Under the pieces are notes generated by a model. The model worked only from the letters and a program-made list of their open reading frames with translations. It was not told the DNA's origin and searched no databases. The position numbers and the translations under genes were made by a program. This document shows positions 44,640 through 56,760 of a DNA stretch of 64,000 bases, piece after piece (position 1 is the first letter of the stretch; every line of letters starts with the position of its first letter). This stretch comes from Siphonodentalium dalli (Eukaryota; Mollusca; Scaphopoda; Gadilida; Siphonodentaliidae). The stretch covers positions 18,400,134-18,464,133 of the forward strand of contig CP136065.1 in assembly GCA_032622095.1 (NCBI GenBank). Reading direction: 5' to 3'.

Positions 44640-46683
44640 AACTGGAGTGTGTATCCAAAACATACACAAGAGTCTGGTTGAGAATGAAATACTCCGCCTG
44701 TCTGATACGACGGGTCATGGCTAGATTATCTCTACTGTGGGTGTCCACAATTTCCCAACTGCACCCCATTGAATTAACCAGACCCAACAGACACAGATTC
44801 CAAAGTTCCGGAAATTCCCTTTTCACGGTCTCGGTTGGATTGGTTGGAACTTTCCAACTAAAAATGATGCATCTAATTTCGAACTGTTGGAACTATCCAA
44901 ATTGACAGCTCGGCATATGGTTAGAAAATTCCAGCTAATGGCCAATTCAGTCATAAACCCTGATTGTACACATCAAACTATCAGAACAATTTCAACTGCA
45001 TTGTGTTTTAAAATTCCGACCAAGTGTTGTCAGGCATGAAATTTCCAATTTTTGCAAACAGAAAATGACCAACGTTAGGGGATGCATATGGGACCAAACA
45101 CCCCGACTCCATGTCGCTACTTCCCTGTGATTTCTGGTGTGTGTAGCTACTGCTAACATACTAGCTTTATTTCATTTCAATAGGCAAGCCGAAACAGGAA
45201 GTGTATACGTTCGTCGAGGACGGCACAATTAATTTATTTCCCGCATGTCATTTTGCATTATTGATTTGTTAAAGGCACGGGCGGCGTTCGCTGCATAAAT
45301 ATTCATATTTGTTAAAATCGCCATCAACAGAAGGAATATTAAAATATATATAGTTTTGTTCATATGCCAAACATAATCAGCGCGTACATAGTACATTTTC
45401 GTCAAGACGTACGATGGCATACGTAAACAAGAGCCTGCTCGTGTTTCAGACGTTTTGCTTCTGTTTACATAACACAGCCCAATTCTATTGGTTAATCACA
45501 CACAAATGACATAAACGCTCTTTAATATTTCCATATCTGGAAAAAAAATAACGCTCTTTATGTTTACCATATCCGGATCTAAACTACTGCCAGGTTCTGT
45601 AACGTTTTTTTGCTTTTGTTTACAAAGGAAACACATTAGACAATAACATACTGTTTATGCCATCTTTCTGATTGGTAGCAGAACAAAGTCTGTCTATATT
45701 TTACTATTATTTCTGTTTATGGCGGTTTTTGACGGAGTTGAATATTTTAACAGTATGCTACCGCTAACGCCGTCCGCATCTTTAAAAGCAATCTGAAAAC
45801 GGATTATGTATGATATTTGGTGTGTTTTCAGGAGTGACTTATATAGAAAATTACAGATGGTGCCATCTGGCGTATTGTGATAGGTGCGAATTGAAATGTC
45901 ACAAAATATTTGCTGGGTATATACGAACCGTAGACGTATTTTTGAAAAATTGGATGTGATTGATTGCTTCTTGCTGTCTGGATATTCTAGTATTTTTGGA
46001 CAAATGGCACCATTTTACGCATGATGATATGCGCAAATTGAAATTTCTGAAAAATACTAAGTTTTAAACTCAAACGTAGTTTGGAAAATTTGGATGTGAT
46101 CAGATCGTCATAGGGGGCTACAGTTGCGATCATAATTTAACACTGACCACCCCCATGTACGTGGTATCGCCAAAGCCGAGAAAATGAGAAAGTCATTTTC
46201 ACGTGTATGATATTATGTTTGTTTCTCACCGTAACACAGACAACGAACAACGTATGCGCGTATGTCCACACCACATGAAGCAGGGGTATTTATCCACCCG
46301 CTGTCAATCAGTTTTCCCAGATCAAACCATTTAATATTGTTTTGGGATTTTTTTCAATAGTGGTTTTGCTTTTGCTCACTCAAATTTCGAGAACATCCAC
46401 CCACTAGTACAGTTCCTGCCAAAGCAAATGTCGCTATATAGTTGAATATGTCAATGAAGCATAGGATTGAACACCTTGCGAACATACACAAATGCATTGT
46501 TAAATGCATGGCAATGACACACGAGACTTCATATATATCGATGGGATGGTACTGAACATTGCTGTGCTTTTTTGCTTTGACACTGAATAATTTTAGTACG
46601 TTGTAAAGTCCTTTATTCCACCATAGACCACGCTGACATAATCACTCGGATGGAGGGTTGGACACCCCACATGTAAGAAAAAC
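44640..46683. other. Intergenic, nothing recognised
   Basis: Small redundancies only: AACGCTCTTTA twice (45517, 45550) and a diverged repeat of about 100 bp (45858-45960 against 46005-46100, sharing GCAAATTGAAAT / GCGAATTGAAAT and TTGGATGTGAT). No gene supported. Confidence 0.45.
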
Positions 46684-48771
46684 CCAGTGATGGTGCATGC
46701 CAATTGCACAGTTATCACCGAGGATAAAGTGTAACTACTTCACGACATCCCCGTAGCTGTTCCAATGCATGCAGAGTAGACGATACACAGTGTCTTGTTA
46801 AGAATCATCGTTTTATGAGTGTTAAATATGATAATCGAGTCTATTCACTATTCTCGCGGTAATGTTCCAATACATTCAAGATCGGGAGAACACACTAATT
46901 GCCACCATTGGATCATTGTCACAAGGCATAGATCAAAATTGAAACCAGCTTTTCACAGGCGATCACATTTATAGCTGGCTTTTCACAGGCGATCACATTT
47001 ATAGCTGGCTTTTCACAGGCGATCACACTTATAGCTAGCTTTTCACAGGCGATCACATTTATAGCTAGCTTTTCACAGGCGATCACATTTATAGCTGGCT
47101 GTTCACAGGCGATCACATTTATAGCTAGCTTTTCACAGGCGATCACATTTATAGCTAGCTTTTCACAGGCGATCACATTTATAGCTAGCTTTTCACAGGC
47201 GATCACATTTATAGCTAGCTTTTCACAGGCGATCACATTTATAGCTGGCTTTTCACAGGCGATCACATTTATAGCTAGCTTTTCACAGGCGATCACATTT
47301 ATAGCTGGCTTTTCACAGGCGATCACATTTATAGCTAGCTTTTCACAGGCGATCACATTTATAGCTAGCTTTTCACAGGCGATCACATTTATAGCTGGCT
47401 TTTCACAGGCGATCACATTTATAGCTGGCTTTTCACAGGCGATCACATTTATAGCTAGCTTTTCACAGGCGATCACATTATAGCTGGTTTTTCACAGGCG
47501 ATCACATTTATAGCTGGCTTTTCACAGGCGATCACATTTATAGCTAGCTTTTCACAGGCGATCACATTTATAGCTAGCCTTTCACAGGCGATCACATTTA
47601 TAGCTAGCTTTTCACAGGCGATCACATTTATAGCTAGCTTTTCACAGGCGATCACATTTATAGCTGGCTTTTCACAGGCGATCACATTTATAGCTAGCCT
47701 TTCACAGGCGATCACATTTATAGCTGGCCAGTGATGGTGCATGCCAATTGCACAGTTATCACCGAGGATAAAGTGTAACTACTTCACCACATCCCCGTAG
47801 CTGTTCCAATGCATGCAGAGTAGACGATACACAGTGTCTTGTTAAGAATCATCGTTTTATGAGTGTTAAATATGATAATCGAGTCTATTCACTATTCTCG
47901 CGGTAATGTTCCAATACATTCAAGATCGGGAGAACACACTAATTGCCACCATTGGATCATTGTCACAAGGCATAGATCAAAATTGAAACCAGCTTTTCAC
48001 AGGCGATCACATTTATAGCTGGCTTTTCACAGGCGATCACATTTATAGCTGGCTTTTCACAGGCGATCACACTTATAGCTAGCTTTTCACAGGCGATCAC
48101 ATTTATAGCTAGCTTTTCACAGGCGATCACATTTATAGCTGGCTGTTCACAGGCGATCACATTTATAGCTAGCTTTTCACAGGCGATCACATTTATAGCT
48201 AGCTTTTCACAGGCGATCACATTTATAGCTAGCTTTTCACAGGCGATCACATTTATAGCTAGCTTTTCACAGGCGATCACATTTATAGCTGGCTTTTCAC
48301 AGGCGATCACATTTATAGCTAGCTTTTCACAGGCGATCACATTTATAGCTGGCTTTTCACAGGCGATCACATTTATAGCTAGCTTTTCACAGGCGATCAC
48401 ATTTATAGCTAGCTTTTCACAGGCGATCACATTTATAGCTGGCTTTTCACAGGCGATCACATTTATAGCTGGCTTTTCACAGGCGATCACATTTATAGCT
48501 AGCTTTTCACAGGCGATCACATTATAGCTGGTTTTTCACAGGCGATCACATTTATAGCTGGCTTTTCACAGGCGATCACATTTATAGCTAGCTTTTCACA
48601 GGCGATCACATTTATAGCTAGCCTTTCACAGGCGATCACATTTATAGCTAGCTTTTCACAGGCGATCACATTTATAGCTAGCTTTTCACAGGCGATCACA
48701 TTTATAGCTGGCTTTTCACAGGCGATCACATTTATAGCTAGCCTTTCACAGGCGATCACATTTATAGCTGG
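46684..48771. repeat. 1,044-bp tandem duplication (two copies)
   Basis: 46684-47727 is repeated at 47728-48771 with an offset of exactly 1,044 bp. Each copy has about 258 bp of unique DNA starting CCAGTGATGGTGCATGCC and about 26 units of the 30-bp repeat. The variants inside the array (for example one short unit and one ACACTTATAG unit) are the same in both. I saw one difference: CACGACATC at about 46743 against CACCACATC at 47787. Confidence 0.93.
46942..47727 (-). repeat. 30-bp minisatellite, first block, about 26 units
   Basis: The unit is CTTTTCACAGGCGATCACAT then TTATAGCTAG, with G/A change in CTAG/CTGG and C/T change at the start. One 29-bp unit at 47476-47504 breaks the phase. The long minus-strand open frames (VIACEKLAIN repeats) exist only because the unit is ten codons. 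Confidence 0.95.
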
Positions 48772-49137
48772 CCTTTCACAGGCGATCACATTTATAGCTA
48801 GCCTTTCACAGGCGATCACATTTATAGCTAGCCTTTCACAGGCGATCACATTTATAGCTAGCTTTTCACAGGCGATCACATTTATAGCTGGCTTTTCACA
48901 GGCGATCACATTTATAGCTAGCTTTTCACAGGCGATCACATTTATAGCTGGCTTTTCACAGGCGATCACATTTATAGCTAGCTTTTCACAGGCGATCACA
49001 TTTATAGCTAGCCTTTCACAGGCGATCACATTTATAGCTAGCCTTTCATAGGCGATCACATTTATAGCTAGCTTTTCACAGGCGATCACATTTATAGCTA
49101 GCTTTTCACAGGCGATCACATTTATAGCTGGCTTTTC
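47986..49137 (-). repeat. 30-bp minisatellite, second block, about 38 units
   Basis: Same unit as the first block. The first 26 units duplicate it and a further 12 or so follow beyond the duplication. Confidence 0.95.
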
Positions 49138-49164
49138 AAATTATATCGTTTATGACGCAATATA

Positions 49165-49205
49165 TGACGTCATCACGTGAAGACGCGACGAAATTGGCGA
49201 CGTCA
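49165..49205. promoter_or_regulatory. CRE-like and E-box motif cluster
   Basis: TGACGTCA (49165-49172), CACGTG (49174-49179) and GACGTCA (49199-49205) lie within 41 bp, just after the minisatellite. These are full CREB/ATF and bHLH consensus sites. Whether they serve a promoter here is unknown. Confidence 0.4.
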
Positions 49206-49370
49206 TGCTCAAAAACTCGATAAAGTTCATGACAATAGGTATAGAAATGATTAACTAATATATACTTTATTTCCTCCCCTGCAAATATAAGTTGTTTTTC
49301 ATACATTTACTCATGTAGTTAGCCGAACAATTAGGGTTGTTCATTGGACCCACATGAATGTGACAAGCTG

Positions 49371-49446
49371 GCTACGAATGTGATCGCACTTGGAAAGTTG
49401 GCTACATTTGAAACCAATTTGAAAAGCTAGCTACGAATGTGATCGA
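49371..49446. repeat. Diverged monomers related to the 30-bp minisatellite
   Basis: GGCTACGAATGTGATCGCAC and GCTAGCTACGAATGTGATCG resemble the reverse complement of the array unit (GCTATAAATGTGATCGCC). They may be ancestral or decayed units outside the homogenised array. Confidence 0.6.
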
Positions 49447-49607
49447 TGGCGTTTGACAATGACCCCATCAGACTAATTACCACACTCAATCTTGGAAATA
49501 ATGTGTGATAAAATAAAACAAATAACCAACCATCTTCACATTACGATATCCTTCAACACACAACATTATTCAATACATAATCCAATTATCACATGTATAT
49601 GTCCTAG

Positions 49608-49825
49608 GTTGAGTCTGCTGCGGTCGGTTTTTGAACGGAATGTTAACGCCATGACACACCATGAAAATAAACACTCGAGTTTGACCCACTCTAGCTATCG
49701 GTACTTAATAGATGCAATAGGCGATATCGTTATGCCTCAAGATACAATCATTGACAGAAGTATGTGTCGAATGGTTTGTAATGTCACCAATAATAGCTTC
49801 TCAAACAAGACTGAAGTTTCGCAAT
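49608..49825 (+). CDS. Candidate orphan exon of an unidentified gene
   Basis: Bounded by an acceptor-like TATGTCCTAG (ending 49607) and a strong donor GTGAGT (49826). The frame is open for about 72 codons, including HSSYRYLIDAIGDIVMPQDT and then MCRMVCNVTNNSFSNKT. Two Cys and two N-glycosylation sequons (NVT, NKT) suggest an extracellular segment. I do not recognise the family, and partner exons on this strand are uncertain. It may be a chance open frame. Confidence 0.3.
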
Positions 49826-50978
49826 GTGAGTATATAATAATTATTGTTTTATTGATACTTGTCAACTTTTACTGACTACTGTTACTGGTGACTGCAGCCA
49901 CATTGTAGATCATAACGGGCTGTAATTTCACAAACACACATGCAGATGTTACTAACAAAGTGACAATAAATATCTAAGCAACTCCTGCCTGGAAACTGCG
50001 TTTAGTATTGATACACACCCATCAGGCGTACTGTCATTTCGCCTTGTATTATTTCTGAAATCAAAGAGTCATAAATTAATCCGTCGCCATTCACATTCCG
50101 CTGATTAACCTATTGTCTTATACTCGCTGGTAACATAGCGCTGACATAAATACGTGCTATATAGTGTCGCCATTAATATGAATTGGTACAATGACTGGAT
50201 GCGTCCATAATCCAAACAACAAAGGGAGGATTAACTGTAACAACAAATTAATAATTATGTTTTGTGGTATCTACATTGAGATCATGTTACTAATTACTTA
50301 CAACTGACTCAATGCTTTCCGTCTCTATTTGGGGTAAAAAAAAATTAGCCAAAAGTTTAGGCTAATGAAATTTTTATTAGCCAAATTCGAAAAAGATTAG
50401 CCATTGGCTAACTTGGCTACCGACAGCGCGAACACTGGATGTTAGTCGTTCACAGTCATTGACTCAACCTTGCCAACGATGTGTCACAGAGTGACAGAGT
50501 TAATAACTGGGCAGAGTTAATTTCTTCTTGAATCGCAGGTCTTCAGTTGCAATGCGATTCAAACTGCTATGAGGTTTGTGTAATACAAAACCTATAAACA
50601 TATAGAGAGTAAACATAGAAGCAACGAATTACGACATGCACATAATAAAAGTGTGGTTTGCCGAGGAGTAATTGCATTTAATGAATTATTAACACATGGT
50701 ACAATTGCGCATTGATATACAACAAGACGCAGTCCCAGTGACACCCGCGGTGATCATCTGATTCTAAATTCCAACTAATAAACAGATTGTATGAATATCA
50801 GAATCAGAATTAATTAATCTCAAATCGTCGTACATGTTGACATAACAGAGATATATATAGATGTGGACATGCATACTCATATTCATATTGATATTGCACA
50901 TGCGTGCGTATATACTCATTAAGGTTTATACAAATTATGTTAAACTTATCAATAGCGCGGAAAGTCGAGTGCGACTAT
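49826..50978. other. Nothing recognised
   Basis: AT-rich. A repeated TTAGCC / GGCTAA phrase near 50345-50420 forms small hairpins. Confidence 0.45.
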
Positions 50979-51173
50979 GGGGGGGGGGGGGGTAGATCAA
51001 AGGGTAGTCAGATTGAGGATAGTATGTGGGGGGGGGGGGGTCAGCGCTATATTGGATATATACATAGGGAAGTTGATTGTCGAGAATCATGTGTTTGGAG
51101 TGTCATATATAGAGTGAACAATTTCCTTAACATGTGAGCGGTTTTGTTTGTGTATGCGTGGGGGGGGGGGGGG
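50979..51173 (+). repeat. Three long G tracts
   Basis: G runs of 14 (50979-50992), 13 (51028-51040) and 14 (51160-51173) within 195 bp, all on the plus strand. Each could form G-quadruplex structures or be prone to slippage. Confidence 0.9.
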
Positions 51174-51318
51174 TAGCATGTACCTACACGTACGAGTAGC
51201 AATGGAAATAAATAAAGTTCCGAGTCATATATATAGATTGGATTGGAGTTGTGCCTCAGGTTCCATTATCAGATGGACTTCGTATATAAATTTCGCCAGA
51301 TTCGTTATTGTTCTTTTA

Positions 51319-51708
51319 TTATTTGATGTGAAAAGGGCGTTCAGTTTGCAGATGTTCGGCCGAGCGAGTATAATAATAGCTTTTTAAATATTTTGTTCTT
51401 GGTTCTCTCAATATGGGGCACTTAAGTATTACGTGGTATTCGTCACCAAGCTCCCTTTTGCATAACGTGCACTTTCGATCTGATCTGCTTTCATTTGTCC
51501 ATGATCCGGTTTCTTTCCGGTATGATTGCAAGCGTGCCAGCATAGGAACTTCGCATACCAGAAGCTGATTTGTTGACTGCCAAGGTAGAATTGCAGATAT
51601 ATCATGTCTCAATGACAATGATCTAAATATGAAACAAGAGATGATAATATTCGGTACACAAGGCATGCAATAGAGATCCATCGAATATCCATGTCGAATC
51701 CATGGCAA
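51319..51708 (-). pseudogene. LINE ORF2 C-terminal relic
   Basis: The minus-strand frame ends with RKCTLCKRELGDEYHVILKC followed by R-PR-KYLKSYYY. C-x2-C, then GDE-H and a last Cys, is the zinc-knuckle tail of many non-LTR reverse transcriptases. The upstream part of the frame (51630-51708) is not clearly LINE-like, so the relic may start near 51625. The reverse transcriptase itself is absent. Confidence 0.6.
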
Positions 51709-51730
51709 ATAAGCAATTCTGTATACTCAC

Positions 51731-51935
51731 CTCTTGAGCTGTTGAGCAATGGGTTTATAATACGAACCAAATTGGTCACCTTGTCTCCGGATCGCTGGGC
51801 GATGGTCGCACTTATGCGTGAGCGATAGGTGATTTTTTTGTCGGACTTGGTGGAGCATGGAGTTAATCCCCCGCCAAGTCTGCCTCGTGCTGAGCGATTT
51901 GCAGTCGGCCCATTGTGTTGGATGGACGTTGCACT
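51731..51935 (-). CDS. Candidate orphan exon, minus strand
   Basis: On the minus strand an acceptor-like GGCCAGCTTTAG (51947-51936) and a good donor GTGAGT (51730-51725) enclose an open frame. It includes NVHPTQWADCKSLSTRQTWR and later HLSLTHKCDHRPAIRRQGDQ. Charged, Cys-containing, no family recognised. It could be an exon of a real gene or of a transposon, since the LINE relic lies just downstream on the same strand. Confidence 0.3.
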
Positions 51936-52208
51936 CTAAAGCTGGCCGGCTGCAGGTGATTTTGGATTACATATATTGGATTGGAGCTTGCTCTCAAAGT
52001 AATCTCGGCTCTATGTGGGATCAGCCTGATCTTGGGACATGTGTTGCCAACCTCATGGACGTCAATGTTATATTAATTTAGATGCATTAGTAATAATTAC
52101 TATTTAAAATATGGTTGGGATTATGAGAGTCAAGCAACATATATAACCATCACAACTTTTCAATGGGAGCTATGTACCTCTCGTCACATTCTAATAGCAT
52201 GTATAATA

Positions 52209-52640
52209 TGTGACCCGCCATATCAAATCCAGTCGTAAGTCGGGATTTTTTTTACCCTGTGCCAATGCATTCTCTTATATATGCGAGTCGACCTTAGGTC
52301 GCGCCTCGCATACATAAGAGAATGCATTGGCCTAACAATTTTTTTTATCATTTTTTTAAAATAAATGTTTCTTACAATTTTTAGGACATAAAATAAAAAA
52401 CATCCATTACCCTGCAGGGAGCCCCACACACATATAGAAGCATATAGAAGAGTGTCGTCTGCTCATGTTTGTCTGGGGCTCTGTATGGTCGAAATTATAA
52501 AATTGTTAAAGAATACAAGAAAAAATTATTAAAATTGTAAAAAATTGTTAGGCCAAAGCATTCTCTCATATATAAGAGAATGCATTGGCACAGGGTAAAC
52601 AAATCCCGACTTACGACTGGATTTGATATGGCGGGTCCCA
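52209..52640. mobile_element. Miniature element, TGTGACCCGCC ends, TA target (copy 2)
   Basis: Ends TGTGACCCGCCATATCAAAT and ATTTGATATGGCGGGTCCCA, with TA on both sides. Palindromes at 52261-52331 and, shortened, at 52552-52589; inner CTGCTCATGTTTGTCTGGGG as in copy 1 (17965-18395). 52641-53176 shows nothing further. Confidence 0.85.
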
Positions 52641-54125
52641 TATATTCCCCTTTTTGGTGAGAATGGTCCATTAAGCCCAAGTATATGTTTGAGGAAGAAT
52701 GATTCCCTAAGCCCAAATAGATGTTTAGTTCGTAATTTTTAGACCGAGTCATGATACATTGTGAATTAATTAATTAGAAGGCTCCCCTCAACAATATGTT
52801 GTTCGACACCTTGCTAGGACCAATATGTGGTACTCTTGAAACCATCACGACTTCCTGTATCTTCGCGATCGTGTCGCACAATGTAATTATCATGCCAGCC
52901 TAGTGTGGGAGCAACTGTTCACAAACTAGTTCCTTGTACACTGTTTTTCAGTAGAAGCAAGGCATGTATATTTTCAACATCGGGATGAGTTCTGCTAAAT
53001 AGTCGGACTCTATTCCAATTTTCTAATGTCACGTAACATATAAATCCAAGATGGCTGCCGTCATGTGCAAAATCAGCATATTTTCGAGGAGTTTTGCGTA
53101 TATGTTTGACCATATCTATCCCAGACGACCGTGGTATGTCGCCTAATCATCCGACCCACTTGCCTTTATAGTCTTGGCAGGGTTGGAGGTCAAGTGTCAC
53201 CAACGATGCGAATTTATGCGACCAGTGCAATCTTATAGGAAAACTATCGTAGTTTATGGATCCGGTTCTTGCATAGCCAAAAGTGGACGAGAAATTTGTT
53301 ATTTCGGTATGTTTCATAGGGTACCCCACTGAAATATAGGGTCGATTTAAAGCAATTACTGTGTATCATGCATGTGATTGTGGGATAACTAAACACATGC
53401 ATATATAATATAATTGTGGTCAATTCGGACCGTCTGGTGACCCTCCGATTCACACAAACAGTCGCATGTCAACTCCAGCGATTGATTTATTTATGCATAT
53501 TTCATAGCAAGTCATATGTTTTTGGAAACAGTAGCATATTGCGAACAACATTCATAAATAGTTTTCATGATATTTTTCATATTTTGTTGATGGTAGTCAA
53601 AAAGCTACCCCTCCCCCTAATGTACCGAAATATGTCAATTATCAAATAACGATGATTTGACTATTCCGCTGACTTAATAACTCCACCAACATTAATAATT
53701 GTCGTGCAGATCATGTGCTATATGACATATGATGCTAAATAACATTAATATATTGTGAAATTCCTGCAAAATTTTCATGACTCAGCAAAATTTAAGGACG
53801 ATTCACCGAAATTGTCACATTTCAACTAGGTTTATTTGTTCAACCTTACGTATTTCATAGAATTTCATATGTTACTGGAAACATTGGCATATTGCAAACA
53901 ATATCCGACAATGATTGTATTGACATGTCAGAAATTATGTTTATGGTGACCAAAAATCTACCCCTCCACCAAAAGTGACAACATTTGTTCTTTTTTTAAA
54001 TAATGAAAACATGGAATTCTAACTCAAATTTCTCAATATATGTGTCACCAGTACATGTTATCACAGCAAGACATTCAAGTAACAGCTTCAACTAATGCAC
54101 ATGTATGTTCAAGATTGATACTTAG

Positions 54126-56760
54126 TTAATCTGATGAAAGCTCATCACAAGAGTCTTCGATGTCATCGTCATCAAAGTCATCATCTGAGGACAATTCATC
54201 AATTTCGGTTGTACGTGTAGCTTGGTCATTCACAGCCTGGTGAGCGTCCATGTTATACAGAAGGGATGCTATGTCATCCGGGAATGCAGAGTTGGTCCTG
54301 CCATCCGTCTGATGTGGTGGTTGGTGCCTCGATTTTACTTTCCTCGATAACCGCCACAATCGAGCCACGTAGTTGGACCTGACAATATGCAGTTTGAAAG
54401 AATATTGGCAAGGCGGCAGAAGAGAAAGGTCCATAGGTTGCTTTTCATTCTTGTACTTTTCCCAGAATATCTGCCGCCTTGTTTCGTTGCATGTTTTTGG
54501 TCTTCTTTTACCATAAAGCTTGCACAAACAGTCTTCCAACTGACAGAACATATCTGCGTCAACATCCCACGAAGAACCTAGTTCGCTAATTGCAGCAATA
54601 TAGTTTGGGTTTTTGAGCATTAAATTGAAGCACGACTTCTTTCCCTTTTTGAAGATATATAGTCATTTCCCGTTGCAGCACGCATGCCGATTAATGCAAC
54701 GCGTGTTTTGCTCGATAGTGAACAACTACTCAATTTGTAAAATTTCCTGGAATTACCGTGACCATTATCCAAGAAAATGAACCACGACACGACCGGTGTC
54801 TTCCACATCCAGAATATCACTTATGCGTATGGAGAGCAACCTTCGTATCAGCTTCCTCGTGATTAGACTCGAGTCGCGGAACACTTGTACTCGACTTGTT
54901 TGTGATCTTGTAACACCCATCCCTCTTGGAGAAGTATATGGCCCTGTCCGCTGGAATTGTCGACTTGCGTTCCTCCAACACTTGTAATAGAAGATCAATG
55001 AGGCGCTCCTTGTTGGTTCGTTCACCTGTCTTTATGGAATCATCGATATAGGTGTCGGCTACAATATCGACTCATTTGTATGTTGCTGGTATTTGATTAA
55101 GGATTATTATTCCCAAGTCTTCGAATGTCTCCGGGACCGGTGCTATCATCCGAATGGCTGCCATCAAGTCGATTATGTATCCGGAGACACCTTGTTTCTT
55201 CGGTAAATCTGCGGTATCGATGACTTCAATACTTGATGATATACACGACAGAAGCGCACTTTTTGTAGTTTTCCTTCGGGTGCCGTCAGGATGTGCGAGC
55301 GACAATGGAACCGCCCCCAAACAGTAGTCTAACATTTTATCAATGTAAATGGCGCATCGCTTTGTGTTTGAATAAGCCAGTAGTTTAGCCACAATGTCCA
55401 GCTCCATCGTAACCTCACGAACCTTTCTACTATCAGCAGAAGATACATGAACAGTGGCGCCCATGTCTTTAAATTTGAACAGTTTGACTCTCGCGATTGG
55501 TTTGTGGAAATGATCTCCGTGTAAAGAATCTTTACAGAACACGCTTGCATTTTCGTTGCCGACGGAGATGCATTTGCTCAGACTGTCCTTGATCTCTTGA
55601 GAAACCGGATCGCCAGATGATAGATGGTAGTGCTGGTCAGGATCGATGTCCTTTGCGAATGGGTTGATAAAGATCTCAATAAGCACCCGCAGGACTGACA
55701 TGACATGCTTCTCTGACCGCTTCATGTGTTTAACCTGGCACAACTTTGGGGTATTGTCTGGAGAACTGTTTATCCCAGTAACATCGAACAACATGTCCTT
55801 TAACTTCGCCATCTGGGGACGATTTAGCACCCATTTGTCCTAGGCGCCCTTATTCCAAGCAAATTGCTTAATACCTCCGGGTACTTTGGCACTTCTGTTG
55901 AAGGTTTGCTCACCAGACTGATCAGTAGCAACACCACCGGCCTTGTGTTTACTTCGACAAACGGAAACTCCTCCTTGCAGCAAGACGTCCGTTCCTTTTG
56001 ATGCACTGTCTTCCAATTGTCGCACATAGAAAGACCCATATCTCGCATAATTCTGCTTGTTGAATACAACAAATAGAGGAGAGGACATTTTCCAAGACTG
56101 TAATCGCATCAAGAAGTCATTTTCTTTGACGGAGGCGTGTATGCTGTGTTGTATATCCACCATATCCATGTATGTCATCCAGAACTTTGACGTTTCACCA
56201 TGTTCACCGTTCCTGATACTCTCACGATAACTTTCATACGAATCGGCGAAGTCCCGTACTTCTTGTGAATCCATTATCTCGTTGACGTCAATGGTTGATG
56301 GTGGAGAATTAACGACTTTCTGCAGAGCATTTGGAACAGGATGACTGAGAGTATCCTTGAATCGTTCTAACAGGAGTCGTTCCAATGCATCAGCAAAATG
56401 TTCATGCACGAGCCACGCTTTGTTGTACTGCTTACCGCGTAAAATACCACTCAGACTCCCCGATGCACATAACTCTGATTGGAATACTACATCTTCAAAT
56501 TCACTGCCTTCGACAAACTGTCCAATAATACCGAAGTTCTCTTGCATCAAGTGGAAGTCGCCGAGATGGACAACGACGTTGTTGAATTGTTCCGGAAAGT
56601 TCCACACAGTTTGGTATACCTTCACTGCCGCACCCACATCAAGGGAGATGTACACATTTGGGCATATTAGCATCATTGGCCATACGTTGGGTTGTCGTCA
56701 GGAACTCGACAATTGTGCTGTATTGACCGATGTGTCGATGCAGTGGTGGTAGATATATAC
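54126..56760 (-). pseudogene. Transposon protein with XPG/PIN-like nuclease motifs, broken
   Basis: Read on the minus strand: STIVEFLTTTQRM (frame 1); a frameshift near 56650; LDVGAAVKVYQTVWNFPEQF and VVVHLGDFHLMQENFGIIG; ASGSLSGILRGKQYNKAW; NYARYGSFYVRQLEDSASKG; DQSGEQTFNRSAK; an in-frame TAG at 55842-55840; KWVLNRPQMAKL and the body to 55075; an in-frame TGA at 55074-55072; VDIVADTYIDDSIKTGERTN; SNHEEADTKVALH; two or three frameshifts; ATGNDYISS; KNPNYIAAISELGSSW; SLLPPCQYSFKLHIVRSNYV; and an acidic tail. The EEADT and TGNDY phrases are where XPG/PIN-type nucleases hold metal. The order matches a large repeat-borne protein family I recall from cnidarians and molluscs. Two stops plus about four frameshifts make it inactive. 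Confidence 0.7.

Noticed and set aside
45229-45420. 63-codon minus frame with a hydrophobic stretch
   Set aside because: No homology I recognise, and the AT-rich context makes chance hydrophobic frames common.
46919-49119. Minus-strand frames of 185-200 codons (VIACEKLAIN repeats)
   Set aside because: The 30-bp unit is exactly ten codons, so the frame stays open by arithmetic. A single 29-bp unit ends it.
2914-52589. Palindromes as transcription terminators or tRNA/ncRNA genes
   Set aside because: They have no tRNA arms or Pol III boxes, are not placed at gene ends, and occur inside mobile elements.
54765-55025. 86-codon minus frame inside the large transposon
   Set aside because: It is out of frame with the true protein, which reads VDIVADTY and SNHEEADTK in another phase.
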